From: UBA4416 sp020846025 | GTDB lineage: Bacteria > Bacteroidota > Bacteroidia > B-17B0 > Aurantibacillaceae | Length of the DNA stretch: 64,000 bases | Assembly (NCBI GenBank): GCA_963169295.1 | Contig: CAUJDD010000102.1 | Span: forward strand, 62,001-126,000 | Direction: 5' to 3' | Part shown: positions 37,166-46,048 of the stretch, piece by piece | Layout: each line of letters begins with the position of its first letter | How positions within the stretch are numbered: position 1 is the first letter of the stretch | The notes under the pieces: generated by a model | Told to the model about the DNA's origin: nothing | Seen by the model: only the letters and a program-made list of their open reading frames with translations | Database searches by the model: none | Made by a program: the position numbers and the translations under genes

Positions 37166-38197
37166 ATGAAAGCATTATACTTTATCATCATAGCTTTAGC
37201 TCTTGTATCTTGTATAAAGGATAAACCACAAGAACCACAAAAAACAGTGGCTAATATAGCTTATGATGATAAAGTATTAGTTATTAATGAAGGTAATTTT
37301 GGCTGGGGTGTTGGATATATTTCACTTTATGATCCAATCAGTGGCGCAGTGATTGAGAAATATGATCAACAACAAAACTCGGGAAACACACTAGGTAACG
37401 TATGTCAAAGCATGACTAAATATAACAATAACTACTATATTGTTATTAATAACTCAGGAAAAATAGTTATTTCAAACACCACTGATTTTACTCAAAAAGG
37501 CACTATTACAGGATTTAACTCACCACGTTATTTATTACCTATAACATATAGTAAAGCTTATGTGAGCGATTTATATGCCAATTCTATTCAAATTGTAGAT
37601 TTGAATACCAATGCAATTAGTGGAAATATAACCTGTATGGCTGGTACCGAAGAGATGGCTTTAATATACAATAAAGCTTTTGTAACTTGTACTAATAGCA
37701 ATTATTGTTATATTATAAACACGACAACCGATGCTATTACAGATAGTGTTTATGTTGGAAAATCTGCATCGAGTTTAATAATTGATAAATATTCAAAAGT
37801 ATGGGTACTTGCTTCTGGTAGTAGTACAAGTTCGCAAGTTGCTATGCTAACAAAAATCAATCCAATAAGTCTGCAAATAGAACAAACATATAGTTTTAAC
37901 AGTAACGAAAGTCCGTTTAGATTATGTTGTAATAAAACTAGGGACACATTATATTTTCTTAATAAAGGGGTTTTTCAAATGTCAATTTTATCAAGTAACT
38001 TACCTAATAATGTATTAATACCTCAAGGCTCAAAAAACTACTATGCTATATCTATAAATCCAAAAGATTATTCCATTTATGTAGCAGATGCTATTGATTA
38101 TGTTCAACGTTCTAAAGTTGAGATTTATAAGCCAAATGGAACGTATATAACAAATTTTACAGCTGGCATTATTACAAACGGATTTATGTTTGAGTAA
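37166..38197 (+). CDS. BtuG-like beta-propeller lipoprotein (YncE/DUF5074-type)
   Basis: A 343-residue lipoprotein: lipobox ALVSC with C16, then a seven-bladed-like repeat of short beta sheets with YISLYDPISGAVIEKYD, PRYLLPITYSKAYVSDLY, IQIVDLNTNAISG and YYAISINPKDYSIYVADA, the DUF5074/YncE propeller type. In Bacteroides the surface lipoprotein BtuG is a propeller that binds B12 tightly and sits on BtuB. Third gene of the riboswitch operon (17 bases after the previous gene), which strongly suggests the same job. The gene ends 26 bases before the MqnX-like gene. Confidence 0.85.
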   Translation: MKALYFIIIALALVSCIKDKPQEPQKTVANIAYDDKVLVINEGNFGWGVGYISLYDPISGAVIEKYDQQQNSGNTLGNVCQSMTKYNNNYYIVINNSGKIVISNTTDFTQKGTITGFNSPRYLLPITYSKAYVSDLYANSIQIVDLNTNAISGNITCMAGTEEMALIYNKAFVTCTNSNYCYIINTTTDAITDSVYVGKSASSLIIDKYSKVWVLASGSSTSSQVAMLTKINPISLQIEQTYSFNSNESPFRLCCNKTRDTLYFLNKGVFQMSILSSNLPNNVLIPQGSKNYYAISINPKDYSIYVADAIDYVQRSKVEIYKPNGTYITNFTAGIITNGFMFE

Positions 38198-38223
38198 TCT
38201 TATCATTTTTATACCTTTAACGC

Positions 38224-39384
38224 ATGCGATTTTTGGGTTCTTCTCAAGTATTTTCAGGAAAAGAATTTTTAGCCCCTCATACAATACTTGTATTAGATAA
38301 TGCAAATAAATTGATTGATATTGTCAGTTCTAATGAAATTGACGAACTAAAAGTAGAAAAACACGAAGGTATTATTACTCCTGGCTTTATTAACGCCCAT
38401 TGTCATTTAGAACTAAGTCATTTAAAAGATAAAATTAAAAAACATACTGGTATTGTGGACTTTGGTTTGGGGGTTATGCAACAAAGACATACCTTTTCTG
38501 AAGAGTTACAAATAAGAGCCATGGCAGAAGCTGATAAGGAAATGGTAAAACAAGGTATTGTGGCTGTGGGCGATATTAGTAACACCAATTTATCAATCTC
38601 AACCAAACAAGCATCTAAAATATATTACCACACCTTTGTAGAACTCATAGCACTCAACCCAGAAAAAGCCACTACAGTATTTGATAATGGAAAACAGTTA
38701 TTACTCGAGTTTAATAGTTCCTCACTACATGGATCATTAGCGCCACATGCACCTTATAGCGCTTCAAAAGAATTAATCCAACTCATTAGCCATTATTGTT
38801 TTCAAAATAATTCTCCAACCAGTATTCACAATCAAGAAAGCAACGCTGAAAACAATTTTTTTCAATTTAAAATTGGCGACTACTTGCGCTTATATGAACA
38901 AATTAAATTACCAATTGATTATTTTACAAAAACTCAAAAAAGTAGTTTATTAAGTGTTATTGATGCCTTTCATTCATCTATAAATACATTATTAGTACAT
39001 AATACATTTTGTAGTAATGAGGATATGAAAGTTAGTCAACAATTACATCATCAACTTTTTTGGTGCTTATGCCCTAAAGCAAATCTATATATTGAGAATG
39101 CTTTACCTGACATTACCGAACTAATAAAACAAAATTGTAATTTAGTAATAGGTACAGATAGTTTAGCTAGTAATTCAGGACTTTCTATTATTGATGAAAT
39201 CAATACTATTTGTAAAAATTTTCCAGAAATACCGTTAGATATATTACTGCAAGCCGCAACCTTTAATGGCGCTTACTTTCTAGGTATAACAAATCAATTT
39301 GGCGAATTAAACCCAAATACAAATTGCGGTATTAATTTAATTGAAGGGAAAAAAAGTGAATTTACAGTGAAAAAATTAGCTTAA
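38224..39384 (+). CDS. mqnX: Amidohydrolase, probable aminodeoxyfutalosine deaminase
   Basis: A 386-residue metal-dependent amidohydrolase with an N-terminal and C-terminal beta-sandwich and a barrel. Metal and catalytic motifs: NAHCHLELSH (HxH), APHAPYS (His), IHNQES (His plus Glu) and GTDSLASN (Asp). The arrangement fits cytosine/adenosine-deaminase-like members, among them MqnX, which converts aminodeoxyfutalosine to futalosine. With mqnE and a UbiD decarboxylase in the window, this assignment is the most economical; another nucleoside or chlorohydrolase-like substrate is possible. It follows the B12 operon by 26 bases on the same strand and may be read through. Ends convergently with a 9-base overlap. 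Confidence 0.7.
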   Translation: MRFLGSSQVFSGKEFLAPHTILVLDNANKLIDIVSSNEIDELKVEKHEGIITPGFINAHCHLELSHLKDKIKKHTGIVDFGLGVMQQRHTFSEELQIRAMAEADKEMVKQGIVAVGDISNTNLSISTKQASKIYYHTFVELIALNPEKATTVFDNGKQLLLEFNSSSLHGSLAPHAPYSASKELIQLISHYCFQNNSPTSIHNQESNAENNFFQFKIGDYLRLYEQIKLPIDYFTKTQKSSLLSVIDAFHSSINTLLVHNTFCSNEDMKVSQQLHHQLFWCLCPKANLYIENALPDITELIKQNCNLVIGTDSLASNSGLSIIDEINTICKNFPEIPLDILLQAATFNGAYFLGITNQFGELNPNTNCGINLIEGKKSEFTVKKLA

Positions 39385-39957
39385 ACTAACACTTGAAACT
39401 AAAGTAAATAACGAGAAATTCTCATTTATCTTTTTAAAGTCCATTTTTAATTTATTACCACTCTTCATGCCTATGGTAATAAAGCCAAGTCCAGCGCCAC
39501 CTTTTTCACTCATGGTATTATTTTCTAAATGCTCAAGATAATATGCCTTTAAAGCTTTTTCATCCTCAAATGAATTGATTGTTTCTATTTGTTTTTCAAG
39601 TGTTGGTATTGAACTATTAGAAACTAAATTAGAAGAGATAACTTGTAAATGTGAACCATTTTTTACTAAAATAAAAAAGTTATGTTGTTCACCTTTATTA
39701 TTCTTATGACCATGAATCAACATATTTTGAAGCGTTTCAACACTGATAAAGAAAATCTTTTTAATTGGCCCTTTAGGAATTTCAAGTGAAGTGATTTTTT
39801 CTTCAACTGCACCTTCTAAACCAGTAATAACTTCTTGAGAAAGTTCACCATAGTGTGATACTAAAACAGTTTCACCTTGTTGATGTTCCTTCAACATTTG
39901 TTCGTACTGTTGGTGTACAAATTCTTTTTCGTTATCTGTATAATTACTCAAAGGCAC
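39376..39957 (-). CDS. SiaB-like protein (DUF6272), possible kinase of a partner-switch system
   Basis: A 193-residue cytoplasmic protein with a pattern like the SiaB family: VSHYGELSQEVITGLEGAVEEK near the start, KIFFISVETLQNMLIHGHKN, HNFFILVKNGSHLQVISSN, and MSEKGGAGLGFITIGMKSGNKL (key GGAGLGFITI), which resembles a GHKL-type ATP lid. SiaB in Pseudomonas phosphorylates SiaC, opposite to the SpoIIE-type phosphatase SiaA. The three SpoIIE-type phosphatases in the window would be possible counterparts. Start is GTG 39957. It lies 3 bases after the deoxynucleoside kinase gene on the same strand. Family assignment is from memory. Confidence 0.65.
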   Translation of the reverse strand: MPLSNYTDNEKEFVHQQYEQMLKEHQQGETVLVSHYGELSQEVITGLEGAVEEKITSLEIPKGPIKKIFFISVETLQNMLIHGHKNNKGEQHNFFILVKNGSHLQVISSNLVSNSSIPTLEKQIETINSFEDEKALKAYYLEHLENNTMSEKGGAGLGFITIGMKSGNKLKMDFKKINENFSLFTLVSSVSLS

Positions 39958-39960
39958 TTC

Positions 39961-40578
39961 TTATTTAAATAATCCATTAATTTCTGCATCAATCATTCTA
40001 ATCACTTTTCCTAAATCTTCTTTACTTTCAGAAAAATGATTTTCATCAATATCTACTATTAATAATTTTCCGCTCTTATACGACGAAACCCAAGCTTCGT
40101 ATCGTTCGTTCAATCTTTTCAAATAATCTAAACGTATAGAGTTTTCGTATTCTCTACCACGCTTTTGGATTTGCTTTACTAATGTAGGAACCGAAGCTCT
40201 TAAATAAATAATCAAATCTGGTGCTTTTACTAAACTATCCATTAGTTTAAATAAACTCAAATAGTTATCGTGATCACGTGTTGTCATTAAACCCATAGCG
40301 TGCAAATTTGGCGCAAAAATATAGGCGTCTTCATAAATTGTTCTATCCTGAATTACCTTTTGCTTGCCTTTACGGATTTCTTGAACTTGACCAAATCTAG
40401 AATTTAAAAAGTAAACTTGCAAATTAAATGACCAACGTTGCATATCTTCATAAAAGTCATTTAAATAAGGATTATCATCTGCATCTTCATAATGCGGTGT
40501 CCACTTATAGTGTTTAGCGAGTAATGATGTTAATGTCGTTTTTCCTGAACCGATATTACCGGCAATTGCTATATGCAT
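39961..40578 (-). CDS. Deoxynucleoside kinase (deoxyadenosine/deoxycytidine kinase family)
   Basis: A 205-residue P-loop enzyme: Walker A GNIGSGKTTL (7-16), the ERY-like substrate motif EDADDNPYLNDFY, QDRTIYEDAYIF (conserved DR-E), YLRASVPTLVKQIQKRGR with the arginine LID, and the usual helical C-terminus. Phosphorylates salvaged deoxynucleosides to monophosphates. Length and motifs fit the Bacteroidota dNK family. It is in an operon with the SiaB-like gene. Confidence 0.9.
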   Translation of the reverse strand: MHIAIAGNIGSGKTTLTSLLAKHYKWTPHYEDADDNPYLNDFYEDMQRWSFNLQVYFLNSRFGQVQEIRKGKQKVIQDRTIYEDAYIFAPNLHAMGLMTTRDHDNYLSLFKLMDSLVKAPDLIIYLRASVPTLVKQIQKRGREYENSIRLDYLKRLNERYEAWVSSYKSGKLLIVDIDENHFSESKEDLGKVIRMIDAEINGLFK

Positions 40579-40702
40579 ATACTATCTTTCTATAAAATAT
40601 CTCGGTTTATAATACACTAAAGTACGGTTTAAAACGATTATTGCAAAAAAAAAATGCACTTTTTATTAAAATAGTTAAAAAAAAGAGTTAGGATTACAAA
40701 AT

Positions 40703-41725
40703 TTATCCCTTTTTGGATAATTGCTCATCTAAAAAAACTTGACTCACAAATTTTATATATTGCTCAATAGGCATGAGTTTAAAAGGAATAGTTTGTTTTA
40801 TTTTTTCTGAATTATAGATATTTTTCTCTATTAATGCAGGAATTAATTGTTGGGTAATGAGGGGTTCCTTTTGGGTAAAAAAACATCTTATTTTTTCTAA
40901 CCAAGCTGCCAAAATTAGTAGTTGTTTATTAGCCTTAATAAAAGGAGGTTTTTTAGATAGGGCAGCATGAATTTGAGTTAAAATTTCTTGGTACGAGTAA
41001 TTACCTTCTACTAAGACAAAACGTTTTCCAAATTGTTTTTCTTTCACCAAATGAATCATACATTTAGCTACATCACTAGCTGCAATATATCCAGTTCCTC
41101 CATTTGTATAAAACAAATTGCCTTTATAACAGGTTTGAATAATTTTCCCCGAACTTTGTTCCCAAAAACCTGGTGTGATGATAGCACCTGGATTTACAAT
41201 AACCGCATTTAATCCCTCTTCTATTCCACGCCACACCTCACGTTCGGCATTATATTTACTAATAGCATAGTTACTTGCCTGTGGCGAAGATTTCCAAAAT
41301 ACTGATTCATCTATACAATGTGTAATATCTGGATTTTGCAGCGTTGCAATAGAACTTACATGACATAAAGCACCTACATTTTTTTCTAAACACGCATTCA
41401 CAACATTTGCTGTTCCTTCTCCATTTATTTTAAATAATTGTTCGTATTGTTTTTTATTAAACGAAACAAAACCTGCACAATGAAATACTGTAGATATACC
41501 TTCTAGTGCTTCGATAATAGAATAAACATCGCATACATCGCCATCTACCCATTTTATTTTTTGAAACAAAACTTCATAATCGGCAGTGTAATACGAAAAT
41601 AGTTTTTTAGTTTTCTGAATATCACTATTGGAGCGCTTTAAGGCAACCACGGACTGATTTTGCTGTAGCAATTGAAGTGCTAAATGTGCTCCTACTATTC
41701 CAGTTGCTCCTGTTATTAAATTCAT
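40703..41725 (-). CDS. NAD(P)-dependent epimerase/dehydratase (dihydroflavonol-reductase-like)
   Basis: A short-chain (extended SDR) enzyme of 340 residues when started at ATG 41725; a GTG three bases upstream is in frame but unlikely. The Rossmann nucleotide loop TGATGIVGAHLA (near 6-17), HCAGFVSF, SSIATL, and the catalytic YAISKYNAE (Tyr-x-x-x-Lys) are present. It is probably an atypical NAD(P) reductase or epimerase acting on a small sugar or aromatic ketone; the substrate is unknown. Followed after 12 bases (in reading order, preceded) by a membrane PAP2-like gene on the same strand. Confidence 0.85.
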   Translation of the reverse strand: MNLITGATGIVGAHLALQLLQQNQSVVALKRSNSDIQKTKKLFSYYTADYEVLFQKIKWVDGDVCDVYSIIEALEGISTVFHCAGFVSFNKKQYEQLFKINGEGTANVVNACLEKNVGALCHVSSIATLQNPDITHCIDESVFWKSSPQASNYAISKYNAEREVWRGIEEGLNAVIVNPGAIITPGFWEQSSGKIIQTCYKGNLFYTNGGTGYIAASDVAKCMIHLVKEKQFGKRFVLVEGNYSYQEILTQIHAALSKKPPFIKANKQLLILAAWLEKIRCFFTQKEPLITQQLIPALIEKNIYNSEKIKQTIPFKLMPIEQYIKFVSQVFLDEQLSKKG

Positions 41726-41737
41726 CACTTTTAAAGA

Positions 41738-42373
41738 CTAAATAAATATAAGCATTTGTGCGACAAAAAATAACATAAACTGTATAGTACAGCCCACTAT
41801 AAAACCAACATATACCTGTGCTGGTGTGTGTGAGTTTAATTGCAATCTAGCAGCGCCAATAAAGCCTGCTAATACAATTAAGAGCGCAACTGGTAATAGT
41901 ATAGGTAGCTGCATGAAATAACATATCGCTAATAATACACCTATGACGCCTCCAATTCCTATCATATGTGTGCTTATTTGCCATTTTAAACTTATAATTC
42001 CTGCACACATAATACATACTCCACCGCCTAATATTAATAACTTAATAGCGGGCCAAATACTAAAATCTTGAATTAAATAATATAAACCAAAATAACACAT
42101 TGCTGTAATTAACAAAGGCAAAGCCCGTTCACGACGATTAGTAAGATAAAGTGAACTCACATAATTTAGCTTATACAGAACTAATACATTTAAAAGTGGT
42201 AATAAAAATGTAAAAGAAAAAACAGTGATAATAAGTGCTAGTTTTATACGAATAGGTGTGAAAACAAAATAAATAGTGTCTGTTAAACCAAAAAATAGTA
42301 ACACACAACAAAAAGTAGCCATTAATAAAGGATGAAACAGAAAAGAAATAATATGGGCAATAAATCTCATCAT
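41738..42373 (-). CDS. PAP2-like integral membrane protein
   Basis: A 211-residue protein with about six membrane helices. Start chosen at ATG 42373; a TTG just upstream is also in frame. Toward the C-terminus it holds weak forms of the PAP2 phosphatase motifs: ISTHMIG (like SGH) and ARLQLNSHTPAQVYVG (like R-x5-H-x3-D/Q). The first lysine/arginine motif is less clear. It may be a phosphatidate or undecaprenyl-pyrophosphate phosphatase, or an inactive relative. It shares an mRNA with the epimerase (12 bases). Confidence 0.6.
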   Translation of the reverse strand: MMRFIAHIISFLFHPLLMATFCCVLLFFGLTDTIYFVFTPIRIKLALIITVFSFTFLLPLLNVLVLYKLNYVSSLYLTNRRERALPLLITAMCYFGLYYLIQDFSIWPAIKLLILGGGVCIMCAGIISLKWQISTHMIGIGGVIGVLLAICYFMQLPILLPVALLIVLAGFIGAARLQLNSHTPAQVYVGFIVGCTIQFMLFFVAQMLIFI

Positions 42374-42451
42374 CAAAATTCAGATTGCTAAAATACATTA
42401 AAATAATTGATACAATTGGTATAACATGTTATAATTATTAAAATCTATTGT

Positions 42452-42459
42452 TATTTTTG
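42452..42459 (+). promoter_or_regulatory. -7 element TATTTTTG before gldF
   Basis: Matches TAnnTTTG, only 9 bases from the gldF ATG, implying a nearly leaderless mRNA. No clear -33 TTG at usual spacing. Confidence 0.4.
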
Positions 42460-42467
42460 GGACTTGT

Positions 42468-43208
42468 ATGTTTACACTTTTTGTAAAAGAAATTCGAGGT
42501 TTTTTAAGTTCGCTTATTGGTTATATTACCATTGCAGTTTTTATTACGGGCATAGGCACGTTTATGTGGTTAGCTCCTAATGAGAGTGCTGGTTCTAATG
42601 TACTCGAAAATGGCTTTGCAAATATTGACCCTTTATTTATTTTGGCACCTTGGATATATTTATTCTTAATTCCAGCAATTACCATGCGTAGCTTCTCGGA
42701 AGAGAAAAAGACAGGCACCATTGAACTATTACTTACTCGTCCTCTTACCGAATTACAAATAGTATTAGCTAAATATTTTGCAGGTGTAGTATTAGTTCTT
42801 GTTTCATTATTACCTACTTTAATTTATTACTATTCAGTATATCAATTAGGTAGTCCTAAAGGTAATATTGATGTGGGTGGCATGTGGGGTTCGTACATTG
42901 GCTTATTATTTTTAGGTGCTGGATTTGTTTCGGTAGGTGTATTTGCCTCTTCTATTTCCGAAAATCAAGTTGTTGCATTTATCATGGCTTTTTTACTCTG
43001 TTTTATTACTTATATAGGTTTTGATTTTATATCTGTGGCTGGTGTTTTTGGGAAATACGATGCCTTGGTAAAAAATTTAGGAATGAATGCACACTATGTA
43101 AGCATGAGTAGAGGCGTGATTGATACAAGAGATGTGATTTATTTTATTTCTATCATCTCATTCTTTAATTTACTATCAAAAATTGTTTTGGAAAGTAGAA
43201 AGTGGTAA
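42468..43208 (+). CDS. gldF: Gliding-associated ABC transporter permease GldF
   Basis: A 246-residue membrane protein with about six membrane helices of the ABC-2 permease type. Recognisable pieces are GFLSSLIGYITIAVF, ILAPWIYLFLIPAITMRSFSEEKKTGTIELLLTRPLT (key RSFSEEKKTGTIELL), and NAHYVSMSRGVIDTRDVIYF near the C-terminus. In Flavobacterium GldA, GldF and GldG form a transporter linked to gliding. GldA (the ATPase) is not in the window. gldG follows with a 1-base gap. Confidence 0.9.
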   Translation: MFTLFVKEIRGFLSSLIGYITIAVFITGIGTFMWLAPNESAGSNVLENGFANIDPLFILAPWIYLFLIPAITMRSFSEEKKTGTIELLLTRPLTELQIVLAKYFAGVVLVLVSLLPTLIYYYSVYQLGSPKGNIDVGGMWGSYIGLLFLGAGFVSVGVFASSISENQVVAFIMAFLLCFITYIGFDFISVAGVFGKYDALVKNLGMNAHYVSMSRGVIDTRDVIYFISIISFFNLLSKIVLESRKW

Positions 43209-43209
43209 A

Positions 43210-44907
43210 ATGAAACATAAGAACTCAATACAAAAACGAAAAGATATTACTGCATTGATTATGCTTCTAGTCATTGTTGTGTTGTGTAACTTTATTGGTT
43301 CATTTGTATTTAAACGATTTGACTTAACCAACGAAAAACGATATACCTTATCTGAATCTACTAAAAAAATGTTACAATCGCTTAATGATGTTGTGTACAT
43401 TAAAGTGTATTTGCAAGGGGATTTTAATCCCACCTTTACGCGCTTAAAAAATGAAACCAAAGAAATATTAGATGAATTTAGAGCATACTCTAATCATAAT
43501 TTAGAGTATGAACTCATTAATCCTCTAGAAAATCCAAACAAAAACGAAACTGATAAAATTGAAAAACAACTCTATGAAAAAGGCATTATGCCCGAACAAA
43601 TAGTGGACAGAAGTACGAACAAGATTTCAGAAACGTTAATTTGGCCTGGCGCAATCGTTACCTATAAAGGCAAAGAAAGTGTATGGCAAATCTATAAGCG
43701 CCAGTTAGGATTTGAAATTGAACAAAGCATCAATAATTCGGTACAGGAATTAGAATACGGATTAATGAATGCTATTAAGAAAACAATGATTGAAAAAAAA
43801 CCTGAAGTATTATTTGTTGAAGGACACAATGAACTAGATACCATTTCAGGAGCCGATTTTATGAAATCATTAACCGAATATTATAATGTCTCTAGAGTAA
43901 ATATTAATCATAAGTTATACGCTCTTAAAGGTGCCGATGCAATAGTGATTGCACAACCCGACTCAGTATTTGACGAGAAAGATAAATTTATTATTGACCA
44001 GTTTATTATGAATGGTGGCAAAGCCCTATGGCTTGTAGAACCCGTTTATGTAAACAGAGATACTTTAACAACTAGAGGCTATTCACTTGGTTTTACAAAT
44101 CCTTTAAACATAGAAGACATGCTCTTTAAATATGGCGTACGTCTTAATCCATTATTAGTGCAAGATTTACAATGCGCTCAAGTGCCCGTAAATGTTGGTT
44201 TTAAACAAGGACAACCTGATTTTAACCCTTTTCCGTGGGTTTACTATCCATTGTTGTTACCATCTGCATCGCATCCTATTGTTAAAAACTTAGACTTAAT
44301 TCGCACTGAATATATAGGCACACTCGATACCGTATTTGCTAAAGATGTAACAAAAACTATTTTACTTCAAACCTCTCGCTACACTAAAACACTACCTACC
44401 CCAGTTCGAATTAATGCAGCTCAGGTAAGATTAAAACCTCAAGAAAGTCAGTACAATAACTCGTTTCAAAATGTAGCTTGCTTACTAGAAGGTCGTTTTG
44501 AATCGAATTACAAAAACCGATTAACAACAGCTATACGCGAAGATAGCGCCATTGGATTTATAGAAAAAAGTAAACCTACTAAAATGATTGTAGTAACCGA
44601 TGGTGATATTGCTAAAAGTGAATTTAATAGGGCAAATGGAATGATTTATCCTGTTGGATTTGACCGATACTCTAACCAACAATTTGCTAATAAAACTTTC
44701 TTATTAAATTGTATGAATTATTTATTGGGTGGAGAAGAACTTTTACAGCTAAGAGCTAGAGAAATTAAATTACGTCTATTAGACAAAAAGAAAATTAGCA
44801 CACAAGCATCTAAATGGAAATTTATAAATGTAGGTTTACCACTCACACTTATCATCTTTTTTGGTATCATACAATATTACATACGTAAAAAAAGATACAG
44901 TAATTAA
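43210..44907 (+). CDS. gldG: Gliding-associated ABC transporter substrate-binding subunit GldG
   Basis: I chose ATG 43210 (MKHKNSIQKRKD) directly after the gldF stop; an in-frame TTG 27 bases earlier lies inside gldF. The 565-residue protein has an N-terminal membrane helix (about 14-35), a long extracytoplasmic domain with RYTLSESTKKMLQSL, VLFVEGHNELDTISG and VVTDGDIAKSEFNRANG, and a C-terminal membrane helix (about 535-555). This is the GldG layout. It likely works with GldF; whether this strain glides is not known. Confidence 0.92.
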   Translation: MKHKNSIQKRKDITALIMLLVIVVLCNFIGSFVFKRFDLTNEKRYTLSESTKKMLQSLNDVVYIKVYLQGDFNPTFTRLKNETKEILDEFRAYSNHNLEYELINPLENPNKNETDKIEKQLYEKGIMPEQIVDRSTNKISETLIWPGAIVTYKGKESVWQIYKRQLGFEIEQSINNSVQELEYGLMNAIKKTMIEKKPEVLFVEGHNELDTISGADFMKSLTEYYNVSRVNINHKLYALKGADAIVIAQPDSVFDEKDKFIIDQFIMNGGKALWLVEPVYVNRDTLTTRGYSLGFTNPLNIEDMLFKYGVRLNPLLVQDLQCAQVPVNVGFKQGQPDFNPFPWVYYPLLLPSASHPIVKNLDLIRTEYIGTLDTVFAKDVTKTILLQTSRYTKTLPTPVRINAAQVRLKPQESQYNNSFQNVACLLEGRFESNYKNRLTTAIREDSAIGFIEKSKPTKMIVVTDGDIAKSEFNRANGMIYPVGFDRYSNQQFANKTFLLNCMNYLLGGEELLQLRAREIKLRLLDKKKISTQASKWKFINVGLPLTLIIFFGIIQYYIRKKRYSN

Positions 44908-44916
44908 TAACTCTTA

Positions 44917-45942
44917 ATGATGAAAAAAACATCACTTATTACACTAACTATACTTGTATTACTTTCAGCTCTTGCTGTTTATATATATAAAACAAAAGGT
45001 AGCACCACTACTTTAGATAAAGAAGCTAGTGATTTTAAATTTAAAGATACAGCCTCAATTGATAAAATTTTTATTGCGGATAAGGAAGGACACTCTGTAA
45101 CTCTAGAAAGAAAAAAAACAAATTGGCTTTTAAACAATAAATACGTTGTTCGACCTGATATATTAGAAGGTTTATTACAAACCATTGCTACCGTAGAAGT
45201 TAAATCACCTGTATCAAAAAATGGAAGAGATGCCATTATACAAATTATGGCCGCAAAATCTACTAAAATAGAAATATACAGTAAAGGCAAAAAAGTAAAA
45301 CAATATTTTGTAGGACACAATACCATTGACCACACAGGAACTTATATGATTTTAACCAACCTTGATACCGACGAAAACTATAGCGAACCATTTGTAACAT
45401 TTATTCCTGGATTCGAAGGTTTTTTAACTACCCGTTATATTGCTACCGAAAACGACTGGCGGGATAGAACTATGATTAACCTACGACCACCCCAAATTAA
45501 AAAAATACACCTCGAATTACTAGAAGTGCCTGACTCTTCATTTGTTATCGATTTATTTAGTATGCAGCGCTTCGGTATAAAATCACCAAAAGGCGCCATA
45601 CCATTCGACGAAGCAAAGCTAAAGCAATTTATTGCTTACTTTCAAAATGTGAACTGCGAATATGTTTTAGAAGAAAAAGACCACATTGTTGATTCTTTAA
45701 AGAAATCGGCACTACCATTTGCTAAACTTACAATATACGACCGCAACGAAAATATAAACGTGTGTGAATTTTTTCATAAAGCATCTAGCAAAGCACAAAA
45801 CGAGCAATATGGTATTGACTACAAATACGACCCAGACAGGCTGTATGTAAACTACAATAACGGTAAAGATTGGGGAATTGCTCAATTTTATGTGTTCGGT
45901 AAAATTCTGCAAACGTACGACTACTTTCTTCCACTTAAATAA
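44917..45942 (+). CDS. DUF4340 membrane-anchored protein
   Basis: A 341-residue protein with an N-terminal membrane helix (about 7-24) and an extracytoplasmic region of DUF4340 type: IDKIFIADKEGHSVTLERKKTNWLLNNKYVVRPD (key NWLLNNKYVVR), ENDWRDRTMINL and GIKSPKGAIPFDEAKL. It follows gldG by 9 bases and is often found in the same gene order, suggesting a role with the Gld ABC transporter. Two adjacent ATG codons (44917, 44920) are both possible starts. Confidence 0.85.
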   Translation: MMKKTSLITLTILVLLSALAVYIYKTKGSTTTLDKEASDFKFKDTASIDKIFIADKEGHSVTLERKKTNWLLNNKYVVRPDILEGLLQTIATVEVKSPVSKNGRDAIIQIMAAKSTKIEIYSKGKKVKQYFVGHNTIDHTGTYMILTNLDTDENYSEPFVTFIPGFEGFLTTRYIATENDWRDRTMINLRPPQIKKIHLELLEVPDSSFVIDLFSMQRFGIKSPKGAIPFDEAKLKQFIAYFQNVNCEYVLEEKDHIVDSLKKSALPFAKLTIYDRNENINVCEFFHKASSKAQNEQYGIDYKYDPDRLYVNYNNGKDWGIAQFYVFGKILQTYDYFLPLK

Positions 45943-45958
45943 ATTGCTGTTAAAAAAT

Positions 45959-45974
45959 AGTGTATAACTACACT
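45959..45974 (+). terminator. Weak terminator-like hairpin after the gld operon
   Basis: AGTGTA pairs with TACACT around a TAAC loop and is followed by TCTTTTC. Short and AT-rich, so only a tentative call. Confidence 0.35.
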
Positions 45975-46007
45975 TCTTTTCATTCCTTTATCCATTTCTA
46001 TTATGGT

Positions 46008-46015
46008 TAAATTTG
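46008..46015 (+). promoter_or_regulatory. -7 element TAAATTTG before dnaN
   Basis: Matches TAnnTTTG, 33 bases before the dnaN ATG. No clear -33 TTG at usual spacing. Confidence 0.45.
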
Positions 46016-46048
46016 ACTGTTTAGTATAAATTTAAATTTTTATCATAT

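Noticed and set aside
42452..42459. A full promoter with -33 for gldF
   Set aside because: Only the -7 match is good; the nearest TTG is 33 bases away, too far.
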